Source: Pleurotus ostreatus/Saccharomyces cerevisiae fusant (Eukaryota; Opisthokonta). Taken from it: a DNA stretch of 60,712 nucleotides. A program made the position numbers and the translations under genes. This document shows, piece after piece, positions 1 through 9,465 of the stretch. The notes under the pieces are model-generated. The model was not told the origin of the DNA. It searched no databases and worked only from the letters and a program-made list of their open reading frames with translations. The stretch is from contig JAMQCK010000116.1 of NCBI GenBank assembly GCA_024196135.1, positions 1-60,712 of the forward strand. Reading direction: 5' to 3'. Position 1 is the stretch's first letter. Every line of letters begins with the position of its first letter.

Positions 1-933
1 ATAAAGCCTTCGAAGTGGCAGTTCATCTCAGATATATATGCAGGTACGCTATCTTTCGCATTTTCTGTACTACATGGCCGCCGAGGATGTCGCCCGACTC
101 GGGACCGGCAAGTCCCGATGCGAGATAAGCGGCGTTGATCCGTTTTCACCTGATGGGCGTCACTATCGTGAGCCTCGGGGCGGGGTGCGTGAAGATTGGT
201 GATACAGTGTCACGGTCCTCACGCAATCGTAGGTCTCGACGTGAGTCAGTACCCACGAATTTTGTCCAAGATCTACAACCATACTCTGGGCGTTCGTGGT
301 CCACGCGGTCATCAACTTGCGCGTCGTATTTCGAATCAGGCCTGTGCGATACAGTAGGTGCTCTGACCGGCCCGTCGGGTGGCATTTGTAGTTAATGTAG
401 AGGAATCGGTGATGACACCGACGTTGGCCGAAAGGCAACAGGTGTCGGAGGATTCGACGGTAGAAGTGGTTCATGAACTGTCGTGAGCGTGAGCGGGGTT
501 TGGAAAGGGTTCATGAATTAATGAATGAATAAAGACATACTTTGTGATGTTGTGTGGCAACAACGCCTATACCCTCGCTTAGCAGCCCAGTATGTAAGCC
601 GTGCATCGCAATGCTATCACGGTCAGCTCGCCGTTCGCTCAGAGGACCCTGAACGACAAAAACAACACAAGCAAGGAACATGTGGCTATGCTGACGATGG
701 TCATAAACATGCATGCTACTTACTCCCTTTGGGTCAGGTAGTCTTATGATGCGGGCGTGTTGACCATTCATGTCTGGGTTTTGACCATTCCTAGGACAAT
801 AGCCCTGCGGTATAAGAAGACGGAGGATGAGGGCTTGTTTCCCCCAGCATTGTATTCGGCCTTGCCACATTCTCTTTGAGCCCAATAGCACTATCCACCC
901 CGCCTCAACAAGTTAACTCTAACCCACCTCGCC
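1..933. other. Left-edge region without a recognisable gene
   Basis: Several overlapping frames of 70-130 codons exist on both strands, but none shows a known motif, a consistent intron pattern or a convincing start. The last 100-200 bases before position 934 probably hold the promoter and 5' leader of the zinc-finger gene. I see no tRNA, repeat array or transposon end here. Confidence 0.5.
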
Positions 934-1982
934 ATGGACTTCCTCACCACCAACGTGCGCGCCCTCGCCCGCCGCTCAGAGCCCGAGCGGGACTACTGGG
1001 TGGAGATTCTGGGCGACGGCTGGTCGAGGATCCTGCACGAGGTGGTGCCGGACTCGGGGAGCGAGGGCGGGACCAGCTATGCCACTGCCGACGACCACGC
1101 GTCGGAGGGCGCGGACAAGAGCAAGGCCGGTGGCGCGAGCGACGCAGGCAAAGCCACTGCTACGAGCGATGCAGGCGAGGAAGCCCGCGCGAGCCACGTC
1201 CGAGAGGCCGCCGAGACAAGCAACACCCAGGACGACGCCGACCAGTGGAGCATAGTCGCCCGCGACGACGTGCCTCTGATCCCCAACAGGAACGAAGGGC
1301 AGACGTACGCACCAAAACAATCTCACCAAACTCGCCAAAGCTAATGCATCCCTTCCAGCCCCCCAAAGCGCAACGTCCTACGCAAGCCCATGAACCGCAG
1401 CGCCGAGCGCAAGTCCACGGACAGCAGCGCCGAGTACAAGGCAGACGGCAGCGTTGAGCGCGAGGCCGTGGACGGCAACGCCCAGCGCAAGCCTGAGGAA
1501 TGCAACCCCGTCCACAATGTGGTTCAATTCGAGCGGCGCAATGTCAAGCGCAAGCCCTTGACCCGCAATCCCGTGTACTGGGAGGTCAATACTGAGTGCG
1601 TATTGTCCGTTTACCTTTCGCCTCGGCCTTCTTCCTGCAACTCCCCGCCACAACCCAAAAAAGCTGACAAACCTTCCACAGCGTCCCAAAACACGAGTGC
1701 AAGTTCTGCAAAGCAGCCTACTCCACTCCCTCTTCGCTCATGAAACACTTCGAGCGGAAGCATCACGAGCATTTCTTGAAGATCAAGGAGAGGGTCAAAG
1801 CGCGTGGGGACAGGTTGGAAATGTTGGAAGAGCGCCACAAGAGGATGGAGGAACGCCAGAAGAAGGCGGAGGAACGTAGGATGAAGAAGGAAAAGAAAGG
1901 GAAGAAGGTGAGCGAGAAGCGGTCGCGCAAGGCGCTGAGGCGCGAGGCGAGGAGGGTGGCGACGGAGGAGAGGGATGTCTAG
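934..1982 (+). CDS. C2H2 zinc-finger protein with basic coiled-coil tail
   Basis: Predicted three-exon gene of about 305 residues: exons 934-1304, 1359-1604 and 1682-1982. The 54-bp first intron (GTACGC...CCAG) preserves frame; the second donor is less certain. The N-terminal third is acidic, Ala/Ser-rich and probably disordered. The middle carries degenerate repeats of an (A/V)E(R/Y)K-type unit. The last exon opens with one clear finger, C-x2-C-x12-H-x4-H, encoded at 1698-1763, followed by a long Lys/Glu/Arg-rich helix (residues with repeated EERxKK pattern) likely to form a coiled coil or nucleic-acid-binding tail. A single finger suggests RNA, DNA or protein binding in the nucleus, but no specific function can be named. 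I do not recognise an orthologue. Confidence 0.75.
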
Positions 1983-2121
1983 ACTTGCGCGGTAGCACGA
2001 AGTTGGAGGGTGTTGCATTATAAGTTGCTGGTAATTACATTGATTTCATGCCTGAAAGCGGAGGATTGAGGTCGGCGAACGGGCGATGAATTCAACAATG
2101 ATTGTGTAAGCACGGTATAGT

Positions 2122-2662
2122 CTAGTGCAGATCGTGCTCGTGATCGTACGGCGGCTTGGTGTGCGCGGGCTGGGGGAGATGTTAGGAGGTGATACGAGCA
2201 CGGTAGACGTGAGCAGTACCGGCGCATTCCGCTCCCTAAGATGCAAAGTTAGTACACTGGTGAGTAGAAATTATTCATAACGTACCATTGAGTACCACCA
2301 GGGAATTTGGGAGCTGCAAGGGCGTGAGTAATGTACACAAGTGTATCGTATGCATCACGCACGAATAACGGGGTCGGGGTGTTGCCCGGCCTTGAGACGA
2401 GCCTCCGCCTTCGCCAAAAGCGCAGATAGCTGACGCGGCTCGGTGACGTGGCTGCGAGAGCACAAAGCGTCAGCCTTTGCCTCTGTCTGAACACAACTAC
2501 TGTTACGCACCGGTTCGCCTCGAACTCGGCGCGAATCTGCATGGCCTTCATGCGCCAGATGTCCCGCTGGATGGTCCAGTCGAGGGCATCCTTAAGCATG
2601 CGCTTGTAAAGGGACTTAACGTAGTAGCGGTGCGCCGACGAGAACGCCGTGGTCGCCGACAT
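2122..2662 (-). CDS. NADH dehydrogenase (complex I) subunit NDUFB9/B22, LYR family
   Basis: Accessory subunit of the membrane arm of mitochondrial complex I. Five exons give a 110-residue protein: 2662-2511, 2451-2363, 2313-2286, 2235-2220 and 2169-2122. The joins keep frame and all have GT-AG borders. Visible family features are the LYR-type stretch KSLYKRMLKDALDW, the following RRDxWR-like segment (QRDIWRMKAMQIRAEFE), an HPDP motif, and the FPGGTxWERN signature, which is split across exons 3 and 4 (28 and 16 bp). The length matches fungal B22 subunits. It is divergent from RRN3, with about 308 bp between the two starts. The tail ending in YDHEHDLH was inferred through a last intron and is the least certain part. 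Confidence 0.88.
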
Positions 2663-2970
2663 GATGCTGCTGGTTGAGGACGAGCGCGACCACGCTTTGC
2701 TCGGGAACGCCGGCCGGGATCTGCCGGGAAGGCATCAACGACGTCAAGCGTTGTTCTGCTTCCCCATGCTTTGCTCTATAATCTCAAGCATGCATACGCG
2801 CAGAAAACACTTCAAACGAAACAGAGGCAGGATTGCTTTGTGTAGGCCTTTAATTTTTGCGAGGTCAACGAAGCCCCTCCGGAGATAACTTCCTCATTGG
2901 GCATGACAAACAGAGATGGCAGCATCAAGAAGTGCCCGATCACTTTCGTCTGCTCGGACTTGCTGCAGTC
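2663..2970. promoter_or_regulatory. Shared upstream region of NDUFB9 and RRN3
   Basis: This 308-bp stretch lies between two divergent starts, so it must hold both promoters. No canonical TATA box or known operator stands out. Reading frames crossing it have no family motif. Confidence 0.4.
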
Positions 2971-5412
2971 ATGGACCCTCACTCGCGCCTCGTCCAGTTC
3001 AATCAGCGCCCGCCCAAAACTGGGCCCAAGGCAGCTTCCAGAGGCTACATGGAGTCTCCGAAGCTTACACTCGAATCTTTCACCAAGAAAGCCTCCACAC
3101 CAACCAGAAAATCCTCCTCCCCCGCACCAGCTCTCGTGCGCCGCCCGATCGCCACCAACTCGCGCATCCGCCAGGATGAGCAATACCGCAAGGACATGTA
3201 CCTTGCCTTTGTGAACAACGCCCTGCAGCAGAAGCTTGAGGTGAGCAAGGCAAGCGAGATGTTCACGAGGCATCGATTGACGAGCGTGTACAGGGAAACA
3301 GCGAGCCCTACGATGAACTTGTCAGCCAATTCGACCCGAAGCGGTTCGACCAGGAGAACCAGCCGCAGACTTCGCAGCTGCGATTCTGGATCCTCGCCCT
3401 CTCACATGTCGTCTCCCGCTTGGAGCGCGCTCATGCATCCCTGGTTGAGGCGATCGTCAATGTACCATGGACGACAATGGACAGCTCATCCGTCAAGTCC
3501 TTCACGGTCTTCTTCGGCATGCTGCTGAGCGCAAAGCCCGAGTACCTATCGCTCGTCCTCGGCAAGGTGGCCCAGGGTTTCACACATCGTGCGTGACCCA
3601 TCTCTCGTCATGCGCCACACGATCTCAGTCATGCAGAGTCAGGCTTGCAGGCGCTCGACTCCGCGGTACCCGAGGGCTCGTCGAAGCCTCTTACCCGACG
3701 CGTCGTCTACGATCGGTTGCATAACCTTTTGCAGCATGTACTATCCCTAATACCGACGCTATCGTCGACATTGCTGCCCCTGCTCGTGCGCAACTTCCCG
3801 CATAAGCGCCAGAGTCAGATCTCGCAGTCCACGTATATTCGCAACCTGTTGCGTATTTCTGGCTACTGTCCTGAGCTCGCGGATAAGATTCTCGCCACTA
3901 TTGTTGACCGTGCGATACAAATCGACGTACGTCATCCGTCATGCACACAGAACCATATTGACATGCATTCAGGTCGAGATTCAAGTCGAGTTGGAGGAGT
4001 TAGAAGACGACGAGGGCGACGACGCGAACCAGGACCAGGACCTGTTTGAAATCGACCCCTTCGACACACTCGTTGGTCAGGATGGCGACGACTCTGACTC
4101 CGACTCTGATTCAGACGACGGTCTTGATAACCTTAGTGACATCTCGTCAGATGCAGAGGAAGATGAAGACTCACCGGATGTGCCTACGAACGTCAAACAT
4201 ATTCAGGACATGGTCACGAAGCTCGATTCTATCTTGACCCTCGTCTTCGACCACTTCCACCACCTTCACTGCGACGAGCCAAGGCCAGACCCGCGTCTAT
4301 CATCCGTCTCTCTGGAGCTACCGCCGCTACCACCAATATCATCGCCCATATCACCACTCGTCTCGTCACCATCCCTCCCTCTATTCCCACCTTCCTCGCC
4401 CTCACCTATCCCTCTCGCACTTCCACCTCAACCACCTCAAACTCCTGCCTCCCGCGCCGCCCTCCGGCGCACCCAATTCCACACCCTCCTCGCCATCTTC
4501 GACCGCACCATCCTCCGCACCTTCAAGTCGCGCTACACGCAGTTCCTCCTCTTCTGGTTCGCCTCCCTCGACGCCGAGCTCGCGGACCTCTTCGCCGGCG
4601 TCCTCGTCGAGCGCGCGCTCCTCCGCCCCGACGCGCCCGCCGTCACCCGCGCCGCCGCCGCGAGCTACATCGGCAGCTTCGTCAGCCGCGCGCGCTACGT
4701 CGACCGCGAGGCCGCGCGCCGCGTCGTCGCCGTCCTCTGCGGCTTCCTCGGCGCGCACCTCGACGCCATCGCGGACACGGACACCTACACGACCAGCGCG
4801 GCGGAGAACACGGTGTGGTACGCCGTCGCGCAGGCGGTGTTCCTCATCTTTTGCTTCCGTTGGCGAGACTTGCTGGAGGACGAAGAACTTGTGTTGGAGG
4901 AGTTGGGCACGCGCAAGTGGATGCCCGCGCTCGACGTGCTGCACCGCGTCGTGAATGCACCGCTCAACCCCTTGCGCGTGTGCTCGCAGAACGTGGTGCT
5001 GCAGTTCGCGAGGGTGGCGCACGCGGTGAACTTTATGTACTGCTTCCCGGTGCTGGAGGCGAACCGGCGAAGTGCCGACGACGGGGCGGCGAGGGAGCGG
5101 GACGCGGAGCTGCACACGTTCTTCCCGTTCGATCCGTACAAGCTGCCGAGGTCGGGGCCGTATATCCAGGCCGTGTATAGGGAGTGGGCGTCGGTGGCGA
5201 TTGGGGGTGATGACGAAGACGACGACGATGAAGACGAGAACGAGGAGGACGAAGTGGCGGGAGTTCAGAGCCACGAGACGCCAGCTTGCTTGGCGATTCC
5301 TCGGGCTGTCGAAGGAGATGGTGCGGACGACGACACGATGGGATTGGGGACGTCGTTGAACGCCATGAGCATCAGCCCGCAGGCGCCGATTCGTAGCCTG
5401 GGCAATGCGTGA
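2971..5412 (+). CDS. RRN3: RNA polymerase I initiation factor RRN3 (TIF-IA)
   Basis: RRN3 binds RNA polymerase I and recruits it to rDNA promoters in the nucleolus. Four exons (2971-3240, 3294-3588, 3637-3926, 3973-5412) give about 764 residues. The start MDPHSRLVQF precedes a basic region. Conserved RRN3 blocks are visible: SYIGSFVSRARYV, a PLNPLRVC segment, FMYCFPVLEANRR, and the diagnostic FFPFDPYKL near the C-terminus. Two low-complexity insertions occur: an acidic DSDSDSD tract from about 4085-4180, known in fungal RRN3 as a Ser/Asp-rich segment, and a long Pro/Ser-rich linker at about 4300-4450 that looks atypical. The protein ends in another acidic tail (about 5215-5250). It is larger than yeast Rrn3 because of these tracts. 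Confidence 0.93.
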
Positions 5413-5697
5413 AATAGGGCCACGTCACCACTATGCTGTATCTACTGTATCAATCTGTACTTGTCAATGGGTATCCCATATTATTGTAGGAATGGGACAT
5501 GCATCACCTTCAGTCTGACTGCGCTGAGGACAATATACTGATCAACGGAGTCTGCGCTTGAAGATGACCTTCTACATCAGTTACCCAGATACGCCAGGTT
5601 ACACCACCAGAGACTTAAGATTGCGCTGAGCATGCTTGAGTTTTACTCTGTTGACGCCTAGGGCAAGCTCGGTGCATGCCCAAAGTCATGCGCTGTC

Positions 5698-5718
5698 CAA
5701 GTTTGCAGCGACATGCTC
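5698..5718 (+). repeat. Left arm of a 21-bp perfect inverted repeat
   Basis: The sequence CAAGTTTGCAGCGACATGCT plus one further C is the exact reverse complement of 6430-6450. Weaker similarity extends outward and inward over about 65 bp (GGCAAGC, GTCATG, GGCATG blocks), so the arms look like one diverged inverted repeat about 0.71 kb apart. Confidence 0.8.
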
Positions 5719-5847
5719 AGGGCATGAACGCGAATTGATGGATTCACACGGCCGCTCCAGGCGTCCCACTGGGCCTTGCTGGACCGGGTAGCGGGGCTGC
5801 TGCTCGTTGGCCAGTCTCTAGGGAATAGCGATAGATGGGAAGGCATG

Positions 5848-6521
5848 CTATATTGCAAGGTGTAGTCTACGTAGACCGTAGCGCCACAGAAAGCCGCACG
5901 CACGCCCTAGGAAGGTATATATGTGGTAGAACAGCGACCGCGCGTCGTCAACCAAAGTGGCGCGACTACTATTACTCGCACTTCGGTTCTGGTGTTGGAC
6001 GAAGGACTTATATGTAGATAGGCAGTCAGCAACATACGTAGCAGAAAAAGGCAGTCACGTACCGCGGGCATCGCCTCACCTTCTGAGTCCCGTATCCTTG
6101 CTGTGCCCAACGACGACTCGTCCTTCTGAGAGATCGAAACGGTAGTTCGACGACGCGCGGGAGATATACGACTGAGGATGGGACAAAGGGGCGCCGCGGG
6201 AGGGTAGCGAGCGTCCTTAGGCGAGGGTTCACCTGGGGTGAAGCTGGGGGTGCGCCGTGGTGGTGAGACGGGAGAAGGCGGAGAGCTCCAAGATTCTTCC
6301 CAAGTCCGACTTCGGCAAAGGCCGATTGGTGGATACGTTCTGATGGACCACAGGCGCCTGGGTGCTTGTTCACGCACCAAGCATGATCTCAGTTTTTCAA
6401 AGCCAGTGTATGCGTTCTGAGCATGCACAGAGCATGTCGCTGCAAACTTGAGCATCACATGACCAAAATATGCGGAGGGCTTGCTCTTGTCCGCACGCCA
6501 CGCATGCCCAAATTTATGCAT
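5848..6521 (-). CDS. Possible two-exon hypothetical gene (weak)
   Basis: An ATG frame from 6521 runs to 6063, then a well-formed 56-bp intron (GTACGT donor, GCTGAC branch-like site, TATAAG acceptor) joins in frame to 6006-5848, giving about 205 residues. The product is Pro/Ser/Arg-rich, with a run of aromatic and hydrophobic residues in the last exon (SLFYHIYTFLG). No family is recognised. The first exon overlaps the right inverted-repeat arm, so the 5' end may be spurious. This could equally be a chance ORF inside a small repeat element. Confidence 0.25.
6430..6450 (-). repeat. Right arm of a 21-bp perfect inverted repeat
   Basis: This is the exact reverse complement of 5698-5718. The spacing between arms is 711 bp. 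Flanking GCATGC-rich DNA adds imperfect pairing. There is no obvious target-site duplication immediately outside either arm. Confidence 0.8.
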
Positions 6522-7237
6522 GCCCTGTTCATACGCGAACCTCTGGGCGTGTACAGGGTCGCTCTATTGGATCCCAAATGCTGCACAATAGCGAGCTATC
6601 TCATCCTCCGCCCTCTCTATGTCTTGATCGTTCTTGCAGGCATAATACAAGCAATCATGAGTAGCGTCGGCTCGATAGAGACAGACGCATGTCGGATCGT
6701 CGATACCCAAGCAGGTCGCTTCGATGCACTCATCCCCGCATCCCGCTACGAAGAAAGATTACGAACAGGCGTTAGCATGCAGAGAATAGTGACAGAAGAG
6801 GGAGCTCACGGGAGATTTCAGACTGGGAACGAGCCTGCGCGGCGGCGAGCATAATGCATGCTGTGGCGATAGCAATGAAGTGCATTATACGTTGAGCGTT
6901 GGATGACTTTCCCGGATATGGAGCAAAAGCAATGAGTGTTTCCCTTTTATACGAGAAACGAGCTTGCCGCGTCCGAGTATGGATAGCCAGCCAGATAGGC
7001 AGCAGTAGGCATGGTCAATATAGGGCGCACTCGATGTACACCAGTGTCAAGCGGCGCGCGACGAGAAAATGGTAACTTGGCTGCGAGCCGAGCGTATGGC
7101 TTACTATGTAGTCGCCTGTGACGCACCGCGGGGAGGTTGTGAGACGAAGTAGAAACCAGCGATTGTGACGTTAGGCAGCAGGTCGAAAGCATGGTCTGGT
7201 TGCGAATGCCTAATGTTGCCGCGGCTGTCTACCCACC

Positions 7238-8888
7238 CTACTCCATCACGCCAAAAGTACTGACATACGCAAACGCCGAGGCCGGATTCTCGCGTCCAAC
7301 CTTCGGTTTCGAGCAGTACGCGATTGCGTGCTGCGAGGGATGCCATGCTACTGTCGGTGCCGGTCCCGCGGAGGCTACGCGATGTAAGGGCGCGGCGGTC
7401 TCGGTTGCGCACTAGGCAGGTTGTTAGCGCGAAAAAGGGGCGAAGAGGGTTAGAGGACCGCGAAAGGATTCAGGGAGTAGCGAAGGGACTTCTAGGAGTT
7501 GCGAAGAGGAAGAGGAAGAGGCCATGAGAGGTCAGAGCGACTTACGATGTCGATGTAGGAGCCTGCCGTAGCCATGGCTAGGTATTCGCCGTCGAATGAG
7601 AAGCTTACAGTGTTGATGGAGTGGCTGAAAATTACGGTCAAAATTGGGCAAGGCACTCAAAAAGAATCGGACGCACTCGCAAGACGTTACTGTCCGCGCG
7701 CATATCCACTCGTCGAGGTCGAATAGGTTAACAATTGCGTCCAAGCCTCCCGACGCAAGATATCTAAGCCGGTTTAGTTTCTTGCAATCCACGTGGCATC
7801 CACCCGACGCACCTCCCCCTCGGGTCCATCGCAATCGACGTCGACCCGCCTACATGCGCCGACACCGTCTCAAAATGCGACATCTCCGGGAAGTTATACA
7901 CATCCAAGCTATGTATCCCCGTATGCGCCACAATGACTGCGTCGCCGGCATTGCTGAAGATTCCCCTCGAGCCCTTCGTCGTTGGCGTGCTCATCATTTC
8001 CCAGTCGTTGGTACCTCTGTTGGCGAGGAAGGATACCTGATACTGGGCGATGCGATCGTCGTCGGTGGCGGGCTTGTAGTAGGTGTAGAGGAGGTGTTTG
8101 CCGTCTGGGGAGTAGTTTGTCATGATGGGACCGTGGGGGACGGTTACGTGGGTTATTGAGCGGCTTTTTTCTGTGTGCGTGAGAGGAAGGAGGACATGAA
8201 TGGGAGCGAGGATTGTGGTCAGTGTTTGGAGGAGGTATGGAAATAAGGGAACGTACGTCGCGCATCCCAAAATACTATCCTGCGATCTATCACGCTTGAC
8301 GTGCAGAACATATCCGGATGTGTTGGGTTCCAGGAAACGTAGTTGACCTCATCGGTGTGTGTTCCGCTATAGAGCGTGGCTAAGCGAGGTTCGAGCTGAT
8401 GACGAGGTCAGCATGAATCAGTCGTCGATGGAGGGGAACGCGTAGGGAGTTGATAAGGGGAAGGGGGAGCGTGGGGGATCGAGAGGAAGGATGCGCTCGC
8501 GGACACTCGTATTTACCTGCTTGTCCGCATTCCACACACGTGCCATCTTGTCCAGCCCCACTGCGGCTATGCGCTTCCCGTCGCAGCTCCATGCAACGTG
8601 CGACATGCTTCGCGCTTGCCCAGTGAACCGGTAGTCGCGCGGCTTGAAGGCGGAGAACGAGGGGGGCTGGTGGTCGCGCGCGGTTCCACATAGTCGAGGA
8701 GGTATGCAACCATGTGCGAGTCGTCGGGGAGATACAGAGAACATGCGAAATGCAGCTTAGATGGGCAGGCGGCGTGGTGCGCGGCTTCGTACATGTATTT
8801 GGCGGGTCGCGAACGTTGTGTGCGGCGGCGGTGAGGGGGGCCGCTGCAGCTGAGGGATCTCATCCTCTTCTGACTTGTCGTTCTTCAT
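7238..8888 (-). CDS. THO complex subunit 3 (THOC3/Tex1), WD40 protein
   Basis: THOC3/Tex1 is the WD40 subunit of the THO/TREX complex, which couples transcription to mRNA export. The first exon (8888-8793, 32 codons, Pro-rich end) splices in phase to 8666-8517. Recognisable blades follow: RSMSHVAWSCDGKRIAAVG, then HTDEVNYVSWNPTHPDMF, then HGPIMTNYSPDGKHLLY, YLASGGLDAIVNLFDLDEW, SINTVSFSFDGEYLA, and a last blade with TVAWHPSQHAIAYC before the stop at 7238. At least six introns are needed. An alternative ATG at 8744 would skip the first exon, but the upstream start gives better in-frame splicing. A 22-bp motif shared with the MTD1 promoter lies 67 bp upstream of this start. Confidence 0.9.
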
Positions 8889-9465
8889 GGTGTTAGCCGA
8901 GAGGTAGAGTGCTATTGCTTGCGGGGAAGGGAGGTCCGACAGTCGAGAACAAGGGGCGCGTCTTGATGCGATCAAGAATTATTGACGCGCCTCTGTTGTT
9001 GTGTGTTTGTTCATTTACAGCGCTCTTCCTGCATGAGCATCTTGTCTGCGCAAGCCTCGAACTTCCTCACATTCGGTGGCTTCTGCATAGTGCTCGGGGC
9101 TCAAAGAACATCGTGTTGAAGTGTCGAAAAGAGGCAGTCAAAGGACCAATTGTATTAGGACACGCCAGAGCACAAGCAGTGAGACGAGGCACGACAGCGA
9201 GGAAAACTTGAGCGGAAACCACTGAGTATGTACACGTGCAGAATGTCAGAGAATAGGGCAACTAGTACTACAACGGAACCAAGAGAAAGGTGTGAGTCGA
9301 GAAAATTGAGTCGAGAAACAATTGTGAGATGAGATCGAGCCAAGTGAAGTGAAGGTTGAAGATGTGAGATGAGGTTTGGCACAGTTGAGAGGGTAATTAC
9401 TACAAGAGCGAGAAGGAGGTTTGCGCAGTCGTTGACAACGTTTGTTGAGTACCAGAAGAAGGTGA
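8889..9465. other. Intergenic: THOC3 promoter and Btz-like 3' region
   Basis: Both flanking genes run leftward, so this 577-bp stretch holds the 3' UTR of the Btz-like gene and the THOC3 promoter. A GGCGCGTC...GACGCGCC inverted repeat (8955-8962 and 8984-8991) and a direct GAGTCGAGAAA duplication near 9293-9320 are visible. No gene is supported. Confidence 0.5.
8955..8976. promoter_or_regulatory. 22-bp motif upstream of THOC3, shared with MTD1 promoter
   Basis: The bases at 8955-8976 match 13884-13905 at 19 of 22 positions (core GCGTCTTGAyGCGATCrAG). Here the motif starts an imperfect hairpin whose second arm, GACGCGCC, ends at 8991. It sits in the proximal promoter of THOC3. It could be a transcription-factor site or a remnant of a small repeat. 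Confidence 0.45.

Larger units (their letters stand above)
5413..7237. other. Gene-poor 1.8-kb interval between RRN3 and THOC3
   Basis: No recognised family is encoded here. The interval is rich in GCATGC and CATGC words and contains a perfect 21-bp inverted repeat (5698-5718 and 6430-6450), plus one weak two-exon ORF on the minus strand, listed separately. A plus-strand frame at 6423-6854 has a hydrophobic patch but no motif support, so I do not call it. Confidence 0.5.

Noticed and set aside
511..891. Minus-strand frame of 126 codons near the left end
   Set aside because: No motif, no conserved splice pattern and no ATG context better than chance.
4402..5274. Long minus-strand open frame of 290 codons inside RRN3
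   Set aside because: It is antisense to well-conserved RRN3 blocks and is an artefact of high GC third positions.
6423..6854. Plus-strand frame of 143 codons with a hydrophobic patch
   Set aside because: It starts within the inverted repeat and has no family signal; the hydrophobic run is short.
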